25,000 bases of DNA from Chrysomallon squamiferum. Taxonomy: Eukaryota > Mollusca > Gastropoda > Neomphalida > Peltospiridae. The stretch spans positions 1,561,443-1,586,442 of the forward strand of contig CM022672.1 of NCBI GenBank assembly GCA_012295275.1, written 5' to 3'. A program made the position numbers and the translations under genes. Under the pieces are notes generated by a model. That model was not told the DNA's origin. It saw only the letters and a program-made list of their open reading frames with translations, and ran no database searches. This document shows positions 1 through 10,223 of the stretch, in pieces. Position 1 is the stretch's first letter. The number at the start of each line of letters is the position of its first letter.

Positions 1-1930
1 AATATTTAATAAGTTTTTATTTATTGTAATCTGGTATTATATTACTAATCATGTTTGCAAGTTGTGTGTATTTGTAGCATTTACTTGTGTGTCTGTGTGT
101 CTGTGTGTGTGTGTGTATAAACCAAGCCATTATAGCTGAGCTGGATAAAACTGGTATCTTAAGACAGTAATCAGTTATTTATTTTATCCTGCAGTCCTAA
201 ATAAAACAAAAACTAATGAAATTAACGGCTTTTATTTCTCAGCTCACTATTCACAAGAGTAAGATTCACTTGTATTGATTTTGTCGTTGCATACAAAAAC
301 TATATATCAATACAAAATAGTTACTTAAGTGACAACAATTTATTTGTTATTTCTTAAAATGTAAACTGGTTTCAAAACAACCTTATTGGGTCTACACCAG
401 CAATTAAATACTACAGAATTAATTTTGCATAATATGTATCTATATATATCTATATATATATATGTATGTATATTTATAAATTTATCTAGTCATTATATCT
501 TACCAATATTCATTGTAACTACAGGATGAAAATATATGCGTGTGTGTATACATATATGTATATATGTATGTATGTATATTTAATTGCATGACAACTTTGG
601 GTGCATGTTAGTATGTGTGTTTTACTGCAGGTGGTAATAATAAGGAAAATTAACACACGCAGTCTTAATGATTTATTGAGTAACTTCTTTAAATGATCCC
701 CCAAAATAGAATAATCAACATATGTATGTCGATGTAAACAACACAAAATGATAAATACCACATTAAATGATGTAATTTTAATAAAATATACATTAAAACT
801 GCATGATATGTTGATTTAAGTAAATTTTACTTTACAACTTTCCAAAAATAGGTGAATTAACATTGATATGCACTGTTATCTTTTGTTTGATATTCTTTTC
901 ACCAACCAGAGCGCATATATAACAAATGGGAGGACTGCCACTTTATTCTGATTTAATGTACCCATGAAACTAATAACCATATAACCATTAACATACTACT
1001 CACAGTGGTTTAATTAGCTTCATGAATATTAATGAGTAACCACTTATATGTAGATATAGAGATGGATTCAATTATTCATTTATGCTAATACGGTAACCAT
1101 TATTATATTTATTGGTGTCAATGAGCTAATCATGAAATAAACATATGCATTTTGTTTTTGAAATTGATTATCATGTACTTAATGTCAGTAAACGACATTT
1201 AAAAAACTAAATGGTACTGAAAGCCTAATGCATGAGGTTTGTAATGTTGCAGTCTAGTACTGGGATATAAATGTTTACACACAGGTCTGGAGTCAGTAGG
1301 AACTGAGTGTGTTAAAAAATCACACCCTGATATAGGTTCGTATTTAATTCAGCTTTGTAAGTGTCGAGAGAAAAAAAAAATATTGTATTTAAGAGCACAT
1401 TTAACACACATTTTCAATCAAGAGTTATATAGCTTACATATCATAGTGTAACAATACAGACATTTATGAAGAGTAAATCAACTGTAGTCACTGAATAGTC
1501 TGCTCTTTTTCTGTGAGCTATAAGTGATCTGTATGCACACTTTCTCACAGCCTCAGATACACCAGTCATGGAGCAATGACTAGGCTGAATGTTTTCCTAG
1601 ATCTTCATTTTACAACTTTCTAACCTACCAACAGCTGTATTTAATAATTAAAAAAAAAAAATTCTCCAACACAAAAATCCATATAACCTCTGCTTTTTTT
1701 TTACAAATTTCTTTTTCTCTTCTTCTCTACCTGCAAGTAATTACTGAGCAGGAAATAAACTTGTGAATGCTGCTAACTGGTATCACTAAAAAACCACCTA
1801 CAAAAATATGAGAGAAGAAATTGCTTTCATCAGTTTAAACACCTGAGCTAAACAGCTCCTACCAGAAAACTTCTGCAGTGCTATTCCTCAAAGCGACTGC
1901 AGAATGTTCTTCCTGCCACTGTGAATTAAA
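1..1930. other. AT-rich non-coding stretch
   Basis: Contains short GT (about 85-117), TATG/TA (about 430-480 and 530-585) and A/T homopolymer runs. The open frame at 761-519 minus is mostly microsatellite translation. No gene or structured element seen. Confidence 0.6.
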
Positions 1931-1933
1931 TAA

Positions 1934-2066
1934 AAGGTCCATCTTGGAGGTCACTGGTTCAGCAAATGCTGACTTGACTAACCATCATTTTAAGTTCATC
2001 CTGGAGGTCACAGGTACACAAACATTAACAAAAATAAACAAAAGTTCGTTGTGAAGGTCACTGGTG
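1934..2066. repeat. Three short direct repeats with a GGAGGTCACTGGT core
   Basis: AAGGTCCATCTTGGAGGTCACTGGT (1934), AAGTTCATCCTGGAGGTCACAGGT (1992) and AAGTTCGTTGTGAAGGTCACTGGT (2042) are spaced 58 and 50 bp apart. Each contains AGGTCA, a nuclear-receptor half site, in the same orientation. This is either a small decayed minisatellite or clustered binding sites. Confidence 0.5.
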
Positions 2067-3340
2067 TGTGTAACTGCAGGATTTTAAAATTTGTTCTGTA
2101 CATCAGTGCTTCTCTTCTACTGCTTCTACTGCTACTATTACCATTGCCACTATTTGCTACTACTACCACAGCCACTGCTGCTGCTTTGCTGCTGCTGTCT
2201 CTACTACCACCACCACCAGATCACAACTGTGAATTTAATTTGGAGTTTTTCTTTCAATAGAAACAGCAACAGAAAATTTCATCTTGTTATTTTTTACCCC
2301 TCAAAAAAAGCCATAAAAATATTATATTTTAAATATTCATTCCAACAAAAAGTCATGCCTGATAACATTTTCCAGTGTTTCAGTGTGTATTTTACTGTTT
2401 ACTGGAAGGTGCATGTAACAGATATCTTGCTGCTAATTGCTAAGAGCAGCCAGCCAAGGCAATGGTAGCATTTGGTTTTCTTTTTCAAATCATCATGAAA
2501 TTCAACCCTCCTCGTAAAACTTACTATTAAATTGTATGCAGCTGTTGTTATACAATTGTCATTTATTATTATTTACACATCTACACAGTTATGTTAAAGT
2601 TGAGCAGGTATGATAGGAAAAGCAGTGTGTTGTTGTGTGTTTTGGTGTGCTATGATGTAGAATAGTTCAGTACTGTCTTGGAATGTTGTGCTCTATAGTA
2701 TATTAGCAGTATAGTATGTAACACCATACTATATTGTATGCTCAGTACTTTGTGGTTTTGATTTAATCTAAGTGTCCTTGATAAAGGAGTTGAATAAAAA
2801 AAAAACAAGTGCAGGTTTATTTATACCAGATGCTCATGTTTGTTTGTCATGGAATTTTTACTCTCCTTGTTACGCTTTGCCATCTAACAAAGCAAGGGTC
2901 ACTGGTTGTCTGTTAGCAGTGAAAGGCTTTCATACAACAGCATGATGGATTGCTGTTTGCTTTGAAGACATCTCTGACATATTTAACAGACAGAAAGTAT
3001 GTGTAATAATATTTTTAAACTTTTGAGTCCATGGGGACCTGGCTTTGCTCGGCTCAATGTATCTGAATGAGTTAGTCTGAGAAAAGGCATTATGAAGTAC
3101 GTCTGTCCATATGACTTAGGTAGGTGGATTATCTACCCAAGGAACTTTGTGAGAAAGAAGGATGAAAGAAATGCTTTACTCAAAATAATTCTGATCTCCA
3201 ATTTAAATGGGTTCATGTATGTGACTGAAAATCAGACCGATAATGACAGATGAATCCTAGTCATGCAATGTGGCTATTCTTTTTCAATAAGCAGATCTTT
3301 CACAACAACCTACCCAGAAACAGGAAGATAATTCATGGTG
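2067..3340. other. Non-coding stretch
   Basis: CTG/CTACCAC triplet-rich DNA at 2105-2220 explains the two overlapping plus-strand open frames (2051-2260 and 2091-2468), which are Leu/Tyr-rich low complexity. The remainder, apart from the small inverted repeat at 2706-2737, shows no supported feature. Confidence 0.55.
2706..2737. repeat. Small inverted repeat (13-bp arms, 6-nt loop)
   Basis: Arms 2706-2718 and 2725-2737 pair with nine uninterrupted Watson-Crick pairs (TATAGTATG/CATACTATA), extended by four further pairs including two G-T wobbles, around a TAACAC loop. It sits in a TA-rich stretch, so chance is possible. Confidence 0.5.
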
Positions 3341-3690
3341 TTGATAAATTACTGGTGAGGTTGAAATGGTAAATTATATGTTAAGAGTTTAACAAGGAGA
3401 ATTGATCTTGCAATTAGTAAAATATATCATTACTGGGGTTAGCCTGGTAATTTAAGGAGACTGATGCTGCCACCATGCAGCTAGTACAGGAATCAATATT
3501 AAGGTTAGATCCCATAGACTCCTATGGACACAGGTTTAACAACCAGACAACTGCCACAGGAATCAATACCAGAATTAAATCTCATGGCTTGCCATCTTAA
3601 GGACATTAGCTTAACGAATGCAATTCAATTATAGCAATCAGTCCTGGGTTTAGAACTCATTATCTCTAAGCCCTGGGGTCAACAGCTTAA
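3341..3690. repeat. Degenerate tandem repeat, unit about 70-77 bp, about 5 copies
   Basis: Blocks CAATCA/CAATTA plus GGTTxGA/GGTTTAGA plus TTAAxxA recur with starts near 3341, 3412, 3489, 3558 and 3633. The clearest pair is AGGAATCAATA at 3489 and at 3558. The region is less AT-rich than its flanks. The GGTTAGATCCC-type block resembles a tRNA B box, so the array may derive from amplified SINE-like sequence; that link is inference. Confidence 0.4.
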
Positions 3691-4340
3691 ACAAGTATGT
3701 AGGTATAGTGTTTTACTTATTTTCAATTCCTTTTTTCAGTGCCAATTATTCCAGGTGTTACTTATACAGAGTTTTAATATGTGCATTAGTAACTGATAGC
3801 TAATTAACTTACAATGAATGAAGAGCTTAATTTCAGAGAATTGGTGTAAAACTGATATATGAACACAGACGTCATTCAGCTCTAAGTGAATTCAACATTT
3901 CACACACATCTAAATCAGAAACCTTACACTGCACTATGAAAGTAGAGACAGGACATTTGTAAGATAAATCAAATGTGTACATGCTTGCTGTTGTCTTCTT
4001 TAAGTCGAGATTAATTACAAGCAATAAAAGTAACAGTAAATAAAAGAAATATCCAGTTACTAAACAGAGGTTTAATATTTAATGGGGAATTTTTGGTAAT
4101 CTTATCTACAGTTATTACACATGGAGGTTCTTTTTTTTTAAACTTGAAGCAAACAAATTTGATCTCTTACTAAACTTAATAAAATTGTCTTAAACAGTTA
4201 TTTCTGTAGATGAAATAAAAATTTCTGCAAAAAAAAAAAAAAATGGTAATAAAAATGTTTTGAACAACTATTTCTGAATTTCTAAATGAATTATTTTTTA
4301 ACTTTAAAAACATCTAAAAGAATCATTTTGAACTTGAAAG

Positions 4341-4454
4341 AAAAATTCCTAAATCACTGACTTTTGAATAAATAAAAACTTTGGCCTGAACAGAAATAAA
4401 AATTCCTAAATCACTGACTTTTGAATAAATAAAAACTTTGGCCTGAACAGAAAT
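4341..4454. repeat. Perfect 57-bp tandem duplication
   Basis: Positions 4341-4397 and 4398-4454 are identical over 57 bp as read. Flanking DNA (about 4140-4340 and 4455-4520) contains diverged relatives of the same unit (CTGAACTTGAAATAAAA, TCTAAATxAxTTATTT), so the perfect pair is a recent expansion within an older array. Confidence 0.85.
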
Positions 4455-4516
4455 AAAAATTGACAAATCCATTATTTCTGAACTTGAAATAAAATACTAA
4501 GCCAGTTACTTGTGAA

Positions 4517-4540
4517 TTTTTTTTTTTTTTTTTTTTTTTT
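4517..4540. repeat. Poly-T tract (24 bp)
   Basis: Uninterrupted T run followed by CTTGTTTTTCTTCTTCTTG. On the minus strand it would be a poly-A tail, but no retroposon body was recognised upstream of it in that direction. Confidence 0.85.
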
Positions 4541-4913
4541 CTTGTTTTTCTTCTTCTTGTTTTGCTGAATGCAATGTTTTCAATATTTCTTCCTTTCTTT
4601 CTTTCTGACAGAAATATTTTAAAGAACTGAAAATTACATATGTATCAAAACAAGCACCCAGCATTAGAATTCTCATGGGCAATACTGGACACTAAACTCT
4701 TTGTTATTTACAGAGATAAATTAGAAATGCAAATAAAGTCATAATAAAATCAGATAAAAAGAGTTAACTCCAAACAGCACTATCTGGTATTTTGTCATTT
4801 TTATTACAGTAGCATGTTTTATCAATAGATCTGTCTATCTTTCAAACACCTTCTGTTATTTGCTTACAATAAAATGTTCCAGTGATCTCCAGGATAGTTA
4901 GGGCAGGGTTAAA

Positions 4914-4971
4914 ATAAAGCTTACTGCTAAAGTGCTTGCCTTGCAAATGAACCAATGGGGATCAGTCTTTG
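4914..4971 (+). mobile_element. tRNA-Ala(TGC)-like SINE head, decayed
   Basis: The stretch follows tRNA order. A D-arm-like TAAAGCTTACTGCTAAAG is followed by an anticodon arm AGTGCTTGCCTTGCAAATGA with TGC in the anticodon position, then a B-box-like GGGGATCAGTC. The anticodon arm closely resembles animal tRNA-Ala(TGC). Pairing is too eroded for a working tRNA, so a SINE head or tRNA pseudogene is the likely origin. Body and tail probably extend rightwards to about 5050 but cannot be bounded. Confidence 0.4.
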
Positions 4972-5050
4972 TTGATGGACCTATCTGGTTACTGAAGACA
5001 GTATTCTGTAACTAATGTTTCAAAAACTGTGGTATGTACTATCCTGTATT

Positions 5051-5613
5051 TAAGATGATTTATTAAAAAAGTCCCTTGCTGCTGAAATAGTTTCCCTTCT
5101 AAATCCATTGTGTCATTAATCAAATGTTTGTAGTGTAACTACAGTTACAGAAAGTATGCCTATTAAGTGCAAAGTTAAATATATAATTTCTTCATATATT
5201 CCTCCAAGATGGTCTGAAGATAAATTAAAAGATTAATGACCTGAATACAAGAAGGGAGAAAAACAGATAGTTTGTAGACATTCTGAAGAAGCAAAGTATT
5301 AGTATGAAAATAAAAACAACAAGTAAAGTATCCATTTACAGTTGGTACAAATGCACTGAGACTTTGTAAATAAATGTCAAAGTATCTTTAGGGAATCAGG
5401 GAATTAAGCAGACAATTTGTTTTATGTCTGTTGAGGAAAATACTTCTATGAGTCCTTCATAAATAAGTTGGTTTTTTTTATTAGCTTAAGTAGAATGTAT
5501 GTATGTAAATATTTCAGTATGTATGTTCTGTTTAAGGATCATTTGTTTCTGTGCTTATGTATGTGTATGTATATGTCTCTGCCTATATGTGTGTATATGT
5601 ATATGCCTGTAGG

Positions 5614-5663
<50 letters not shown>

Positions 5664-6239
5664 AGAGAGAAGTATGTCAAGATTATCATATATTCACAGT
5701 CCAATAAATCTGCCTCATATTTTTAAATATTTTTATAGCAGTTATTATACAGAACAGTGATAAACACTTAAAAATCATTAAAATTTGGCTACATTTTCAC
5801 CATGCTTCAAAATATTTTTGTACTCATCATTATTTTGACAGTATTATATAACATACTTCTACTGCATTTATCAGTATAATTAGTAACAGTGGACTGCAGA
5901 TAAAAACATACATAACTCTATTATCTTTTTTATATTTTCTATATTACTTTGGCAGCTTTAATATAATTTACATTTATTGCATGTCAGCTACATGTTAAAA
6001 AATCATGATATTAAAAAAAATATGGTGTAACGGCAATAAAAATATGCTTGATTTTATTATTATTTTATTATTTTACACACACAAAAAAAAAACACTCACA
6101 CATTCACACACACACTGATAAAAAAAAATATTTAGAAAAAGGATTTGGAATGACTTTTCATGAACAATTTTCAAGTACCTAATTAAAATCAGACATTAAA
6201 AAAAAAAAGACATAAGTAAGTAAAACTCCCCAGTAAATC
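5051..6239. other. AT-rich non-coding stretch
   Basis: Apart from the TG microsatellite, only A/T-rich unique-looking DNA and short A runs are seen. Confidence 0.55.
5616..5660. repeat. TG microsatellite
   Basis: Perfect TG run of about 22 units after a TATGTGTATATG-rich lead-in. The overlapping Cys/Val-rich frame is not a gene. Confidence 0.95.
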
Positions 6240-6535
6240 CAGCCAAATCAAACAACCTGTGTTTGTCATCTGATATCAGCTACATCATACCAGAGTGCTC
6301 TATTTATGCCATTCATCTGATACAATGAAGTCACAACACAGCACTCACACTATCTCTGCTAAACAAACACTGCCAGGTCCAACCCTCCAAAATCCAACCA
6401 GCAGAATAATCCAACAACAGAGACCCTCTGAACCAGCACACAGGCAAAGACGTCATGCTCCATTGACCCTTCAAGTGCCCCGACCACCCAAGCATGGATG
6501 ATCTGGGTGTACTATCATCATTCATTCATACATGC
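6240..6535. other. Less AT-rich block of unknown origin, possibly an interspersed repeat
   Basis: The 6240-6535 stretch is distinctly richer in GC than its flanks and is open on both strands (6295-6501 plus, 6525-6331 minus). The predicted peptides have no recognisable domain. Boundaries are abrupt: poly-A rich DNA on the left and, after 150 bp, a CA repeat on the right. I suspect an unclassified interspersed repeat but see no terminal repeats or target-site duplication. Confidence 0.25.
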
Positions 6536-6679
6536 TTTATCTCACCTATCTGTGCTGTTCTGAAGAGAGAAAACAAATACTTTTCTGGTAAACAGTGTTG
6601 TGAAAGAGTATACAAAACTGATAGTGGCAGGATTTTGTTTGTGAAATCCTGTATTATGGAAACTGAAATAATACGCATG

Positions 6680-6680
<1 letters not shown>

Positions 6681-6716
<36 letters not shown>

Positions 6717-6797
6717 ACACACACACATACACACATAATGCACACACATAATGCACACACATAATGCACACACATACACACACACACACATACACAG
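6681..6797. repeat. CA microsatellite with nested 13-bp CACACACATAATG repeats
   Basis: A CA run is followed by four CACACACATAATG-like units at about 6733-6775 and another CA run. All four overlapping open frames are low complexity. Confidence 0.95.
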
Positions 6798-8383
6798 AAC
6801 AAATTATTTTATGTTAAATATTTCTGCAGTGGCTTTGTTATGGATTTTTACGTTTTTAAATTTTCTTTTCAAAATTTCTAAATCAGTTTATTATATCTCA
6901 AAGTCAAAAAGAAAGTTTCTTCTTAAGTTGTATAACCTCAGATTTTTGGATAGTTGCTCTTTTTTTTCTTCTTTTTTTCTTCATATTTTCTTTATTAATA
7001 AAAACAAAACAATTGTTACTAGTGTGGCTACTACTGCTGTTGCAGTTACTACTACCACTACCGTTGTTTTTATTATTTCTTTTTTTCATTCCTTTTCCGG
7101 GTTTTCTAAAATCATCCAGTTTTTCACGACTCAAAAGAATATTTAATATTCAGACACAGTTTACACATGAGTATCAAATTTACAACATATGTCTCTGACA
7201 CGCCACAGGTGTGGTCTGCTAGTGCTATTGCTTTTCAGCAACAAAGATCTTCTGACAACGTTTGTGTTTAACATGACAAAGAGACCCATGGACATAATTC
7301 AACATATATATCCATTCTTGTGATGCAACATCTTACCTGAAACTGATCACATAATATTTGCTTTTAACAGTTTTGTAACAGATGTATATGCAATTACAAG
7401 TAAACACTTTCATTTGCAATCATTCTTCTCGAAATCAAAATTAATATTTATTCCAAGAATTGTTTTTTTTTTTTAAAAAGAAAGAAGAAAAAGAAGAGGA
7501 AGACATTTTCAACAGTCTGTTAGATTTTTCTTGAAATATACAGCAAAGAAAAAATCAAGAAGCAAAAATAAATCTTGCCTTTCACTAAGTGCAATGATCT
7601 AAAAGTGACATTTGTAATTTCATTCTTAACTTATTCTAGCTACAGAGCAGCTGCCAACTGTAATGTTCCAAAAAACAAGAAGAAGAAATGTTTTATTTAA
7701 AGATACACTCTAGATCTCTGGCATCTCACATGGTTGTATGGCCTCATATACATGATTATACGTCACCAAATATGTAGGTATATAGAATCATACATATAGT
7801 AATATGGCCTTGTACATGCTGTTGTGTTGATTAACCATATGATATGACATCACACGTCTGGTAAAATGACATCACATATAATGTGGCACACACATATTAT
7901 GGTTACATGGCATCATAAACTTGGTTAAGGATGGTACAGAAAATTAAAGAAGGGCTTTTTGGTTTCAATCAGCAGTAAGTGGTCTTTAAATACACCTTCC
8001 CAATGACAGCAAATCATTATATACCAGCCATGTGACACTAGCTGGTACAAGAGTAACATCATGTTTGACATGAGCCAGTGACAGTGAGTGTCTTGTCTTC
8101 TGCTCCATGTAAAAGAATAATTAAATGCATTACAAATTTGTGACAGCAAAGTTATAAGGAAGTGGCCAGAATGCAAAAGAGACAGACATGCCCAGAGCAG
8201 TTTCCCTTTTATCAGTGACAGCTACAACATCAATATATCAAGCTAAGAATCAAAATATTTTAGAAGACTCAAGTTTGGAGACAACTACTGACATGTGTCA
8301 ACTATTTATAAATGACAATTTCAGGTGAACAGGTCGGAAGCAAACAGAAAATAAAAATAGCACTTATGATTTAAAAAAGCTTG
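6798..8383. other. AT-rich non-coding stretch
   Basis: Triplet-rich DNA at 7010-7080 explains overlapping open frames. A GC-richer part at 7940-8220 carries an 83-codon minus-strand open frame (8176-7925) without recognisable domain or supporting splice sites. The degenerate array at 7717-7930 is listed separately. Confidence 0.5.
7717..7930. repeat. Degenerate short tandem repeat, unit about 20-24 bp
   Basis: An ATGGCATCACATA(CA)TGGTTAT-like unit recurs about nine times (for example ATGGCCTCATATACATG, ATGACATCACACGTCTGG, ATGACATCACATATAATG, ATGGCATCATAAACTTGG). Divergence is high. Confidence 0.45.
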
Positions 8384-8770
8384 AAAATATATTAGAAAAA
8401 AAAAAAAATGTTTTATGAACTTTTAAGTCTTCCGTGGAATATATTAACTATTTTAGATGAAAATGTTAAGGATAATATAAAAAAAACAAGGAATAAAAAA
8501 AAAGTGTTGAAGATGTATTAGAAAGATAATTAAAATACTTTTGTGAACTTTATGTTAATAGTTTTCAGAGACATTATTCTTGCAGGTAAAAAGTTTCCAC
8601 AGCTAAAATCAGTGACTGAAAAAATACAAGGATAATGAAAAAACAAGGACTGACTATATATTAGAAAGATAAATGTTTTAATTAAAATACTTTGTAAACT
8701 TTAAATTAATAGCCTCCAGTGACATGTTGAAGGAATTTTAAATGAAAACATGCCTGAAAAAAAATAAATC
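8384..8770. repeat. Degenerate tandem repeat, unit about 125-145 bp, three copies
   Basis: ATATTAGAAA-type blocks at about 8389, 8515 and 8658 are each followed by AAAATxCTTTxTGAACTTTxxxTTAATAG and, later, GATAATxxAAAAAACAAGGA. Copies have diverged by substitutions and indels. The last copy loses the GGATAAT block. Confidence 0.5.
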
Positions 8771-8937
8771 TAAAAGTCACAATATAAAAAAAGGAAAATT
8801 TTAAAAATCTAGGGAATTATTTAGATGTATGATGTGTGTCTAACCACTAATCTTTACTACTAATAAAGAATGAAAATAAAGCAAAAAGCCCTGAAAGTCA
8901 ATATTTTATTTCATGACATTAGTGTATACAAAACAAA

Positions 8938-8938
8938 T

Positions 8939-8966
<28 letters not shown>
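8938..8966. repeat. AAAT microsatellite
   Basis: Seven AAAT/TAAA tetranucleotides. Confidence 0.9.
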
Positions 8967-8969
<3 letters not shown>

Positions 8970-9161
8970 TGTGCTCCCATTTATCCATTTTGGTTTTAAA
9001 TTTTTAGTCATACTTTTTAAATTATCAAAGATTTGTGTCAGTATTCCTTTTCTTTTAATTCATAAAATAATGTTTGTACACAGAAGTGTAAAAAATAAAA
9101 AATAAATTACAAAATTCTAATCATTATGACACTTTATAAGTAGCAAAGTTTATCATGTAAC

Positions 9162-9197
9162 ATAATAATAATATTAATATTAATGATGATGATGATG

Positions 9198-9267
<70 letters not shown>

Positions 9268-9305
9268 CAACAACAATAATAATAATAAATAAATAAATAA
9301 TAATA
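9162..9305. repeat. ATA/TAA microsatellite
   Basis: Long run of AAT-class triplets with GAT and AAC interruptions at the borders. Non-coding. Confidence 0.95.
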
Positions 9306-9530
9306 AAACAGTTACTCTGAAGAATGAAAAAAAAAAATTGTGTTTAGGCTATTCACTGACACAACCACTAACTACACCTTAACTGCAAAACATCCCAACC
9401 CTGGCCTTTTACACACATAAACAGATTTCACTTCTTTTACCCTACCCTTATAATCATGTCAACTGAATGAAAAAAAAAAAAAAGAGAGTCTTTTTTTTTT
9501 TTTTTTTCCTTTTCCACTTTGAACATAAAA

Positions 9531-9575
9531 ACTGGTAGAGCAAGTTGCCTGGAACGAATAGTTCAGTCCCCTGTA
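9531..9575 (+). mobile_element. tRNA-like SINE fragment with A and B boxes
   Basis: TGGTAGAGCAAG (9533-9544) matches the pol III A box and GTTCAGTCCC (9561-9570) matches most of the B box. Their spacing (28 bp start to start) is shorter than in a real tRNA, implying a deletion. A poly-T tract lies just upstream. Best read as a decayed tRNA-derived SINE head. Confidence 0.35.
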
Positions 9576-9627
9576 GTTAACCTATATATGACATAAAATG
9601 CAGTGATTGTGAGGTAAAAGCAGGGTT

Positions 9628-9699
9628 TATATAAAGAACACAGCGGGGACCTTTAACAAGTGAAATTGGTGGTAACGCGGGACAAAGAGCGAGGTGAGT
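9628..9699 (+). promoter_or_regulatory. TATA box followed by a consensus splice donor (possible small first exon)
   Basis: TATATAAA at 9628-9635 is followed by a CpG-bearing, GC-richer stretch and, at 9693/9694, a full-consensus donor GAG/GTGAGT. A transcription start 25-30 bp after the TATA box would give a roughly 35-nt leader exon ending at the donor. No coding potential is evident. It lies about 60 bp downstream of a tRNA-like SINE fragment, so it may belong to the repeat rather than a host gene. Confidence 0.2.
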
Positions 9700-9832
9700 G
9701 TTAACATAATAACGCTAATGGAAGATAAATATGTGATCACTTCATACACCTCCACTCAGCCCTGTGTTTTCGTGCTATTTTATTGTACGTACTGTGGGAA
9801 TTTACTGATGACAATGACAATGAATGAGGATT

Positions 9833-10045
9833 AATAATGATGAGGATGTTGATATTGCTGATGGTGATGATAATGGCAATGTTGAAGTTAATAATGTTGG
9901 TGTGATGGTGATGGTGATGGTGATGGATGATGGTGATGACAGTGATGATGATAAAGATGATGTTAATAAGGATGATAATGTTGATGTTATGGTGATGATG
10001 TTGATGATGATGGTGATGGTGATGATGATGATCATCATCATCATG
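9833..10045. repeat. GAT/GGT-rich trinucleotide array
   Basis: Imperfect GATGGT/GATGTT/GATGAT triplets. All overlapping open frames (Asp/Val/Met-rich on plus, His/Ile-rich on minus) are translations of the array. A further stretch of related triplets runs at 10090-10180. Confidence 0.9.
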
Positions 10046-10223
10046 TAAAAACACTAAGACATACAGATGTACATTTTGTTTTATATATTGTGGATGTTAG
10101 ATGATAACAGTGATGACAATAATGATGATGGGTGTTAATGATAATGAAAATGTTGATGAGAACAATGATGTTGATGACATAAACTAGAAGCTAACCTCAT
10201 CATTATAAGTAAAAGCATAAAAC

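Noticed and set aside
2051-2468. Overlapping Leu- and Tyr/Cys-rich frames of 69 and 125 codons
   Set aside because: Their beginning is triplet-repeat DNA and the rest has no motif; no splice or promoter support.
6526-6802. Several Cys/Val- and Thr/His-rich open frames
   Set aside because: They are translations of a CA/TG microsatellite in different frames; no unique sequence supports a protein.
7333-7395. Strong minus-strand donor CAG/GTAAGA
   Set aside because: The frame required for an LRR exon reads YKTVKSKYYVISF, which is not LRR-like, and no clear acceptor was found.
9737-10054. His/Ile-rich and Asp/Val-rich open frames on both strands
   Set aside because: The frames stay open because the DNA is a GAT/GGT triplet array; no domain or splice context.
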